Of a stretch of DNA of 64,000 bases, positions 56,205 to 64,000 are shown in pieces. The position numbers were made by a program, and so were the translations under genes. The notes beneath the pieces are model-generated. The model ran no database searches and was not told where the DNA came from. It saw only the letters and a program-made list of their open reading frames with translations. Every line of letters starts with the position of its first letter. Position 1 is the stretch's first letter. Source of the DNA: Guyanagaster necrorhizus (taxonomy: Eukaryota; Basidiomycota; Agaricomycetes; Agaricales; Physalacriaceae). The stretch spans positions 2,103,870 through 2,167,869 of the forward strand of contig NW_025064880.1 of assembly GCF_019112545.1 (NCBI RefSeq), given 5' to 3'.

Positions 56205-57225
56205 ATGCCTAGCAATCTGTTTTCGTTCTCCTTGCCAGCGGGTTTAAAGATAACCCTCACCACAGCCATCCACGGAAAGCTGTCATCAAAGTCTCGTAGC
56301 CCAGCAGATGATGTCGTTTCCGTCCCCACATCCGACACTCCAACAACGAAGGGCAAAAAGGCTGTCAATAACCAGGCAAATTCCTCTCGATCTATCGCTA
56401 TTAACATATTAACAATATTTGCATTCCTAGACGATCGTCGACATCCATGCAGGAGAAGAAACGGAACAGAACGCCCACTGCACGACTACGTTTGCTCCAG
56501 GAACCTTTGAAGAGGATCCACAAGAGAACGCCGCCAAACTCGTATCCTTGGGCATCAAAATCCGCGACTTTGCTACCTCTTCCACCCTCCCCGCTGCCGA
56601 GCTATTCAACCACCATATCGCCATTGCTGAATACGAAATCAGAATGAGGGAGAACCCCCGTGTTTCTCCCCTCCCTGGGAAGATGCTTTACCGACTCGTG
56701 AATATTGGCTGCGTATCGTTAGAAGAGGCTCGCAAGCGGTGGCATCGTATGGACTGGGATTCGTTACGTGATTACGAGTCGCTGGGAAAGCCGTACCCAT
56801 ATCGCCTCGTCCAAGGGCTCTCAGTCCCGGCCACCAGGAAGGAAAGAGAGAAGATTATGGAAGAATGGGGTCATTATGTGGTGTTCTACGACAACGTCAA
56901 GGCGAAGTCCTATAGAGCGGAGAGGAAAGCCATCAAGGATCGCCGGGAAGCACGTCGATTGGTTCACCTGAAGGAGGAGAAAGCTATCCGGGAGAGTTTT
57001 GGTGCAGACTTGTCGGTGCTTGCGCCTGCCGGGGTCTCTCTTGGGAGATGTATAGGGCCATCGCTGAGGAGGAAACGGCCGATAACTGATGGTAATAGGC
57101 CTGAGGTGGTGGTGGTAGACGCCGATTCAACTGCTCATGTCCCGGTCTCTACCCCCTGCACTTCACAACCTGCCTCATGTTCGATGGAATCATTATCATT
57201 ACAAAGAATCGACCGGCGGCAATGA
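56205..57225 (+). CDS. Hypothetical protein with basic helical region
   Basis: Seen: ATG 56205 (MPSNLFSFSLPAGLKITLTT); an upstream in-frame ATG at 56181 is also possible. An intron (GTCAAT...TCCTAG, about 56364-56430) joins TTKGKKA to TIVDIHAGEETEQNAHCTTT. The second exon continues with FAPGTFEEDPQENAAKLVSL, KIRDFATSSTLPAAELFNHH, EEARKRWHRMDWDSLRDYES, YPYRLVQGLSVPATRKEREK and a long basic helix (KAKSYRAERKAIKDRREARR), then a Ser/Thr-rich end at 57225. No catalytic or membrane motif. Not recognised; I see no homologue by eye. Helix and tryptophan spacing suggest a folded middle domain. Function unknown. Confidence 0.6.
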
Positions 57226-57384
57226 AAGAAGGGTACTAAAATACTTCAAGTTGGGAATAATACAGGTATTAATATATATATACGGACAACTGTAAGCTAC
57301 ATGAGGGGGTGCGAATAATATGCTACAATTACTAAATAGAGTCAACGTCGCCTTGGATGAATGACGAGTCGAAAAAATGCAAAA

Positions 57385-58821
57385 TCAAAATGCCTTATAG
57401 GTAGCTGGATTATAACCATCCATCGACCGCGGCTCGAATGGCATCAAACCTCCGTCTGGTGTTCGTCCCACAATCCGCTCAGAGAGCCCGATATCATACT
57501 GATGCAACGCACCCGCAACCGAGGGCTCATGGTTCAGATACGCGCCAGGCACCACACCGCGAGACTCTGGGGCATAGCTGGGTTGCACGCCCCAAGAGAC
57601 GTAGTCGTGGGGTGGCACTGGTTGTCTGGGGTACCCGAATTGATAATATTCGTCGGGATTAGACTGGGTGCTGTACCCGGGCAATGAGGACCAAGTGGAG
57701 TCCGGCGACGACGCAGGTGTCGGCACCCTCGATGTCAGAGGTTCGCCGTTCCATCCGGCTAGGGATGAAGCGACTGCGCTCAGAGGGGACGTGTGGTAGT
57801 TGGGTATATCATCGAAAGCGGCCGAGCGGTCGGGGTAATTGAACGCGTTTCCGTTGGCGAACGTATTCGGAGCGTAGAATTCTTGTGAGGAAGAGATCTG
57901 TATGGGTTGTTCATCAGCCCTTGTTTCCTCGTTAATTCACGACAAGATGAAACTCACCGAATACTGAGCTTCGCTTGGTCCAGAGATAAACTGCATGGGG
58001 TAGTTTGGAAGGGAAGATCCGCCCTCACCCATCGACCTTGTGCGTCTGACTTCGTTCCTGGGGACCGACTCGGACATAGCGTCATCACCGGAAGGAAGGT
58101 AGTGAGACGAAAGCACCGGGACGGAGAAGGACCTTCGGTGTAAGCCCCTGGTGATGGCATTAAGCTCATCTCCCGCTTCGGAGCTCCCTTCTAGACTCGG
58201 GACTGCTGGAGCTGGCTGCGAAACCGGAGAATCCGGCGGCGAAGCCGACGGGGAGGGTGACCGAGTCTGCGCAACCAATGAGCGATTTTTCGACACAGAA
58301 TGCCGGGACTTGGCAGTGCGACGGATGGAGATTCGGGGTCCTGAGAGCAGACGCGCGGCAGATCGCCTTGACCTCTCTACAGACGAGCGCCTCAGTGGCT
58401 GAAAACGATAGTTGGGATACCGTTGAGCGTGCTCGAGCTTCTCCTGCTCTGCCAAGTCGTGGTAGTGATCCCGCTGCTCCTTGCTCAACAGATGCCATGC
58501 TTCGCCCGCGCGCTTCGACACTGTTTTACCTGGGACGCCAGCGACACGCCGGGGCCTGCACCCGTCCTTTGTGTGCTCTTGTACGAAGTCACAACGAAAC
58601 AAGATGAAAGCGTTGCGTGGTCGAGCAACATGCTCTGTGCGGCCTTTTCCGGTATTAATGTGGAAGGATGAGGTGGTAGACTGAGGGGCCCGAGAGGCTT
58701 GGATCGCTGGGATCGCATCAGGGTGGAACTTGATAACGCGACCCTTGACATGGTTGTTGCCAACCTGGTCGCCGTTTGGATCCTTGGACGTCCAGCCAGA
58801 GGGAGCGCCTGGGATATGCAT
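57385..58821 (-). CDS. HMG-box transcription factor (MATA-HMG type)
   Basis: Seen: ATG at 58821 (MHIPGAPSGWTSKDPNGDQ). The HMG box follows at about residues 63-135: VARPRNAFILFRCDFVQEHT, then VSKRAGEAWHLLSKEQRDHY and AEQEKLEHAQRYPNYRFQPL, with the basic, proline and aromatic positions of MATA/Ste11-type HMG boxes. A basic Ser/Arg-rich region and a Pro-rich, low-complexity C-terminal half follow. One intron (GTGAGT...ATACAG, near 57900-57957) joins AQYSI to SSSQEFYAPNTFANG. Known: fungal MATA-HMG proteins are sequence-specific activators in mating, fruiting and nutrient response (Ste11, Prf1, Pcc1). Inference: nuclear regulator; which one cannot be said without a phylogeny. The leader contains a G-rich tract. 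Confidence 0.88.
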
Positions 58822-58846
58822 GAGGAGTGGGAGGAAAGGCTGTGGC

Positions 58847-58873
58847 GGGGTTGGGGTTGGGGTTGGGGGGGGG
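58847..58873 (+). promoter_or_regulatory. G-quadruplex-forming motif in HMG-gene leader
   Basis: Three GGGG runs separated by TT, then a run of nine G, on the strand opposite to the HMG gene and 26-52 nt upstream of its ATG. Confidence 0.5.
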
Positions 58874-59213
58874 ACAGATGATCCTTCGTCGACAATTAAA
58901 TGTCCTGAAGCTCACGGTTATCTAGATTGGCTTCTCGATTTGACATGACCTTTTCTCAAGAAAACATATCTCGCGTTTTGGGCTCGATCACGATCGACCG
59001 TCGCCGCCATGCTACCTTGGGCCTATTTCAGGGCCTTTTTTCTATTGTTCTATAGGCTGGAAATCAGCTGGCACTGGAGCCTTTGCATCCGAGAAAAAAA
59101 AAAAAAGACCATACCTTCACCGGTCGGTCGATAGCTTGCTAGCCTGATAGATGGGAAGAGGGTACCCAGTGCCAGCCATCCGAGACAATAGCCACGTGGT
59201 AAGAAGTTGGTCT

Positions 59214-59242
59214 CCGCCGGCGGGGGTGACCCCTACCGCCGG
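59214..59242. other. GC-rich hairpin
   Basis: CCGGCGG and CCGCCGG are exact reverse complements flanking GGGTGACCCC, so nearly all of the 29 nt can pair. No adjacent gene explains it. Confidence 0.45.
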
Positions 59243-60866
59243 AAAGAACAGTGCCTCTCGGGTGCGTCACGAGGCTCCTATCCGGCGGCACCTGCCCCGC
59301 TCTCCCAATTTGGAGCAAATTGAACAGTGCGCACGGCAAAGACGTTCGAAAAATTGTCGTATTTGCAGTACAGCAAATCTGTAAATCAAAATACGCGCTA
59401 GTCCCATTGTTTTTGGTGGTTCCAAACCCTGCAGACCCGATCTGGAGACAAAACAATTTCGAATGTATAGCGAGTTCAATAGAGATGTGGGGGAAGATCG
59501 AAAATAAATAAAAAAGCCCCTTCCAAAGTTGGAAGAGGTCAGAAACGTTGAAAGGGTCAGCGAATTCGCAATACGTGTCCACCTGCCGAGTGCTGCTAAC
59601 CGAAAGTCGACATCCGCAGTCTGCCGCTGAAACGCAGTTCCAGAAAAGGATGGATATCCTCGTGATATCACCCTGGTAGTAGAACCTGAATCAGGGAAGA
59701 CAGTTTCTGGGAAGATACTTAAAATTAAATGTGCACTGGCACTCGTGCCCGCAAGTGAACTCAGTCCTTGGAGGGCTTTGGAAAGTTACGATACGACCTG
59801 ACGAACCACCTTGACCTTGCCGGCGGAGCAGGTACCAGTAAATGGCGGAATTAAACTGGAAAGAGAGTTCAACCCATACGTACAAGCACTATGAATTTCA
59901 AAGCAAAGTGCACGCTCACCGAGCCCGAGCGTATACCCCCAGGCTCGGGGCGCACGCTAATTGACGTTCCATGTCAAAATAAACGCTTTGGAAATATCGG
60001 CACCTACCGAGTAAGTAAAATCAAAATGAAATCAGAAAATGTCAGTACGTCCGTCCGTCCGTCCCCCCTTCAACTTTTCCCCATTGTTCGCCCAATTCGT
60101 TGACCGCAAAAAGTATATATACGAAATTGAGCAAGCTAGTCCCGATCTTAACCTCATAGCTGCCTAATGGACTCGGGGCCTAAATCCTCGGCCCATCACG
60201 CATCATCATCATCATCAGTAAGCGCAGGGATACACAGTACCCTGTTCCTGAAAGTAAATGAGCCAGCCACAAGCTCATAAAAACTCAATTTCACACATGT
60301 ATAGGTGGTACTTGCATGGATGCTTCGGTCTCCGAGAGAGAGTCTTGTGATATCGCCGAAAACCGATAGAACACCGGAAGTGGCCATATTCTCCTCTCCG
60401 TTATCCACCCTGGACAAAAATAGGGCTTAGCTCCAAAGTTGTAAAAAAAAAAATCCCTTTCGCAAAACAGGTATCCCCGCCCGAGAAAACGCACTAAAAG
60501 ATCCGGCAGCAGTGGACATTGTTCGAACTCTTTGGCTAACTCTCCTTTTAGCCCCTCACTTTGGTATAGCAAACGCTCCTATGTCCTGCGGCAATCATCG
60601 ATTCATTGTGGCGCATCCTATAACTTGGCACCGCCTCCCGAATTGTTATTATTGAGTTAGTACCCTCAAAGCTTCCAATTCAGAAAGGTGAAGGATCCAA
60701 ATTCGGCTACCTCAAGTCTATCAGTCCAAAGAAGATGGAGGCAGCTCTCATCCACACAACATTGGAATCAAGCTCTTCGCGGTGACGCTAAAACTCTTGA
60801 ATAGCGTGTAGCACCCATTATCACTATTATACTGTAATCACGAACCCTTACAAAATGTCCCAAGCC

Positions 60867-63800
60867 TACCGACGTTCCCGTACTTTGAACCAAACGACAC
60901 CAATGACTCCTAAACCAAACCCAGCAATGAACGCAAAGAGAACTAGTACATCCCTATAATAGTTGTTAGACCCGAACCCAAACAGCTACGCAATCACAAT
61001 GAGATGCCGGTTAAAAAATTTCCAGTCGACAGTCGAAACACAATTCACTTACCAGGTTCATAATGAGTGTCGCAGATACGTTCACAGGGACGCCTTCAAG
61101 CGAGTCCTCTATCATGAGTCCCGAGCCGACCTCATTCACAGATAACGCTTCCAAGCAGTACTTCAGAGGACACAGCCATTGAAGCCATCGTAGGACCGGA
61201 GGTATGGCCCCCAGATGCACAAAGAAGCCGGCGAACGTCATCTGATAAAGAGCACTCAGGGCGGAAAGGAGGATCGCAACACCACCGTTGCGGAACAAGG
61301 CACCAAGGAGGAAGTTCTGTAATAAGCCTCGGGGTGAGATAAACCCGTTGAGAAAAAAATCAGCGAAGAGAAGAGCCTTACGAAAAGCGTGATTGCAAGT
61401 GTGTAAAGGAACAGGATGAGCAAGAACTTGAAGTAATGAGCCGCGTCACCAGCAAGACCGGCCATCCAATACGTGCTGAGAGAATGCAATTAGGGACCGG
61501 AAACGTGAGTGGGCAGCGACATACATCGTAGACACCACAATCGTCGGAATCACACGTAGGGGTATAACGTCAAAAAGAAAACGAGACAGTAACCAAGTCG
61601 TAGGACTAGAATAAACTACCGTCAGTATAAGCAAAAACAATGTGAAAGAAACAGATTCCGACCTATAATACGAGCTTGACCTCTCTCGCAAAAACAAAGG
61701 CCGGATCTCCACCATATTGTACAATGCACTCAGAGACGAAAATGCGATAAGCGCGCCCTAACAGGGGGGGGGGGGGGCATAAAGTTTGTAAATATTCGCG
61801 GTTGCACGTACATGAAGGACCTACCAGGAAAAAGAGACATCCAATACGTGACTGAAAGCCAGCTATAGTGATGCCTGTCTGGAAGTACAGTCCTCCTGTA
61901 TCCTACGTTAATGATCGAATAATGACAAGGAAGGGAAAGAAAAGGACGTACCACAGAACACTCCCAATACACAAGCAATCCCAAGATGAGTAAGGAATAA
62001 AGTCTTGTCTCTACACGCAAAAACACGTTAATAACCGGAAAACTGATATTAGTAAGCTCACAAACCTTTGTAATATCTTCCACTCTCGACCAGATAGGCG
62101 CTGCAATTGCGTCAAGAAAGTTGTAGCGTAGGTCGACTGCGCCCGCTTGACAGCTGGCGCCACAAGCAAACCTTTCTCCACAGACACCTCGTTGAATGAC
62201 GTATTCGAATGGGAGATGCCTTCAGCCTTATCGGAGCTATCAGGTAGGTCCCGATTCCGCCCTTGCTGGATTAGAGCCAACGGCGGGTCACTAGCAACCT
62301 CAAGGAGGTAGTCCGCGACATTGTACCCCTGCGGACAGGGTGGCGCAGCTCCAGGCGCGACAGCAGCAAAGTAATCGACAGGGGCGAAGCATCCAGGTCC
62401 AGAATACAACGTGTGTCCATGGGAAAGAACAAGTATCTGGTCGAAGGTTTGGTATAGACGAGAGCTAGGTTGATGTATTGAGGCGATAACGGCCGTGGGG
62501 TGCTGGGTATCGTGGGCGATATCATGTAACAAATTTGCTACGCGAGCAGCGGACACCGAGTCCAGTCCTAAGAAACAACAGTCAGTCCTCAAGCAAGTGA
62601 GAGTAAAGACGCCAGCCAGCCTTCATACCTGAAGTGGGTTCATCCAGAATCAGTACGTCTGGACTGGCGATCAGCTCCAGTCCGATACTGACGCGTCTCA
62701 TTTCCCCTCCACTAATCCCCCTAGCCTTGCCACCACCAGCATCACCCCATCCTATCCTAGAATCTTTCAGTTCCGAAATGCCAAGCTTGTCCATGATAGA
62801 CAAGACACGCGACTGCTTCTCGCTGTCAGAGACGGATTCTGGGAGGCGAAGACGGGCTGCAAACAGGAGGGCTTCGAAGACTGTAAGCATGGGCGGCAGA
62901 ACATCCTGTTGTGGTACGAATCCGATACGTGGCTTCGTTGCACCCGGAAAAGAGATCGTCCCAGTGACGCGCCCACTTTTGGGTTTCTGCGCAAGAATAT
63001 CGACGAGGGTGGTTTTACCGGCTCCGCTGGGTCCAAGAATAGCCATCATTTGTCCGGGCAGAACTCGACCACTAACCGAATCAAGAACGACCTTCGTACC
63101 ATCGCCATCATCACATTTCTTCTTTCCAAAGCCTCCGAAAAAGGACTGATCCGTGGAGACGAAATAGCTTATATCTGACCATACGACGGGGATATTCCCA
63201 TTGCCAAGGCCATTGTCACTCGATTTACGGGCTCTTCTCTGGAGAAGCACGCCAAACGCGAGATAGGTCACCGCCGCGAGGAAAAATGCACCGACAACAG
63301 CCAAACCCGCGATAACTCCTCCGCTCAGGTGGGTGTGGGAGGTGACACTTGTCGAAGAAGCGAGATTGCCGTTATCGTCAATGACATACTGTCCAACACA
63401 TTCTCCGAATGCGCAACCCTCCATTGTCAGACCCGAGGCGCCAAACAGCGATTGGAGAGTGGACTGTTGGAAAGAGCAGGATGCTGTGTTGGTGGACTGG
63501 TCGAGAGGATTACAGCTTATGGTCAAGGCTCCCGACAGGCCGTTTATCGCGCTAGTCAAGTCGGAGACATGTACAGCGCCACAGAATGAAGTGCCTGATC
63601 GACATGTGCATGAAAGGTTCTGGCAACTCCATGAGGAGCTTCCATTAGAGCCGCTGCTGAGGTCTTGGGTACAGGAATCTGCAGAGCAGTAGAATTGCTC
63701 AACACCGTCGTAAAAGAGCTGGGCGTATACGGATCCGGCGGAGCCGAAGGATGTCGTGTTGGGAATGGGGCTCAGGGAGGAATTGAGTGTCCGTTCGATG

Positions 63801-64000
63801 TTGAGTACAGAATTCAGAGGATACAGTGCTTGTAATGTTGGATTCTATGGGACATATATGAAGAAGAAGCAACGGCGGTACGAGGATGAGGACGAGACAT
63901 ACATTGACATTGCAGCTCAGCTGGCCTGCCGCCCATACTCTGGGGGAATTGTTGCACACCAACGTTCGGTTCTGTCCATCGTTCAGTCCTGTCAGCCCCG
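60867..64000 (-). CDS. ADP1: ABC transporter of ADP1 type (ABCG half transporter with cysteine-rich ectodomain), 5' truncated
   Basis: Seen: entering from the window end, the frame reads GLNDGQNRTLVCNNSPRVWA, then cysteine-rich extracellular sequence and a helix (LSGGVIAGLAVVGAFFLAAV). The nucleotide-binding domain has ILGPSGAGKTTLVDILA (Walker A), FVPQQDVLPPMLTVFEALLF (Q-loop), GISGGEMRRVSIGLELI (signature), DVLILDEPTSG (Walker B) and VIASIHQPSS (H-loop). About six helices follow (TYWMAGLAGDAAHYFKFLLI, AGFFVHLGAIPPVLRWLQWL), and a last exon ends FGLGVIGVVWFKVRERR at 60867. About nine introns, one with a G run at 61768-61781. Known: ADP1 and fungal relatives are ABCG proteins with an EGF/Cys-rich N-terminus of poorly known substrate. 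Inference: intact in the visible part. Confidence 0.92.

Larger units (their letters stand above)
58822..60866. other. Gene-poor region, 2.0 kb
   Basis: HMG leader/promoter, then no supported gene. It contains a GC-rich hairpin at 59214-59242, a (CAT)n microsatellite near 60204-60218, and CCGT repeats near 60049-60062. ORFs 59139-59671 and 60196-60572 have no motif. The 3' side of the ABC transporter lies at the right end. Confidence 0.45.

Noticed and set aside
1..64000. tRNA or rRNA genes
   Set aside because: Scanned for B-box-like GGTTCGA/GGTTCAA contexts; the few hits lie in coding exons or lack a partner A box and cloverleaf arms.

Overview
The window is genomic DNA from a filamentous basidiomycete fungus, most likely an Agaricomycete. 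Genes are eukaryotic, on both strands, split by many short introns (mostly 45-70 nt, GT-AG, a few probable GC-AG), with short intergenic gaps. Several families are typical of mushroom-forming fungi: DUF6699, DUF6534, cerato-platanin, GH12 and PL14 enzymes, multi-copy P450s, and a sterol-glucosyltransferase-like protein with a C-terminal Atg2/VPS13-like segment. I saw no rRNA, tRNA, CRISPR array, intact transposon or viral sequence. Exon boundaries were read by eye from splice motifs and family conservation. Gene outer limits are firmer than some internal junctions.

Layout. 1-1.4 kb: 3' end of a GT1 glycosyltransferase (+). 2.2-3.2 kb: F-box gene (-). 3.5-5.0 kb: decayed PL14 polysaccharide lyase pseudogene (+). 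5.3-6.7 kb: PP2C phosphatase (-). 8.1-10.9 kb: single-pass membrane protein with a furin/EGF-like cysteine-rich ectodomain (-). 12.3-13.6 kb: secreted GH12 endoglucanase (-). 14.2-15.3 kb: PER1 GPI-lipid remodelling protein (-), divergent from HOS2/HDAC3-type deacetylase (15.6-17.5 kb, +) with an Arg/Gly-rich tail. 18.2-21.0 kb: a basic disordered protein and a second F-box-like gene (+). 21.2-24.8 kb: two neighbouring DUF6699 genes (-). 25.0-27.4 kb: CCDC124 homologue and calcipressin (+). 28.2-28.9 kb: probable broken gene. 28.9-37.7 kb: four co-oriented minus-strand genes, two related P450s, a DUF6534 membrane protein and a SAM methyltransferase. 38.1-39.0 kb: single-pass membrane protein (+). 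39.2-43.7 kb: WDR59/SEA3 subunit of SEACAT/GATOR2 (-). 44.3-44.7 kb: small membrane protein (-). 44.7-47.5 kb: gene-poor, with diverged repeats. 47.5-50.9 kb: Ser/Pro-rich protein and CHMP7-type ESCRT-III protein (+). 51.5-54.5 kb: cerato-platanin and serine carboxypeptidase (-). 54.7-57.2 kb: glyoxalase-like protein and an unknown protein (+). 57.4-58.8 kb: HMG-box transcription factor (-). 58.8-60.9 kb: gene-poor. 60.9-64.0 kb: ADP1-type ABC transporter (-), truncated by the window end.

How it fits together. Most genes are unlinked housekeeping or regulatory functions: TORC1 signalling, calcineurin control, chromatin, ESCRT/nuclear envelope, GPI anchors and ribosome hibernation. They are interspersed with secreted enzymes for plant material (GH12, carboxypeptidase, cerato-platanin; PL14 now dead). 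The only stretch resembling a functional cluster is P450-P450-DUF6534-methyltransferase. I found no convincing wholly new system. The most worthwhile leads are the cysteine-rich receptor-like protein, the RGG-tailed HOS2, the dead PL14 gene, the P450 set, and the two small conserved-looking proteins of unknown function.
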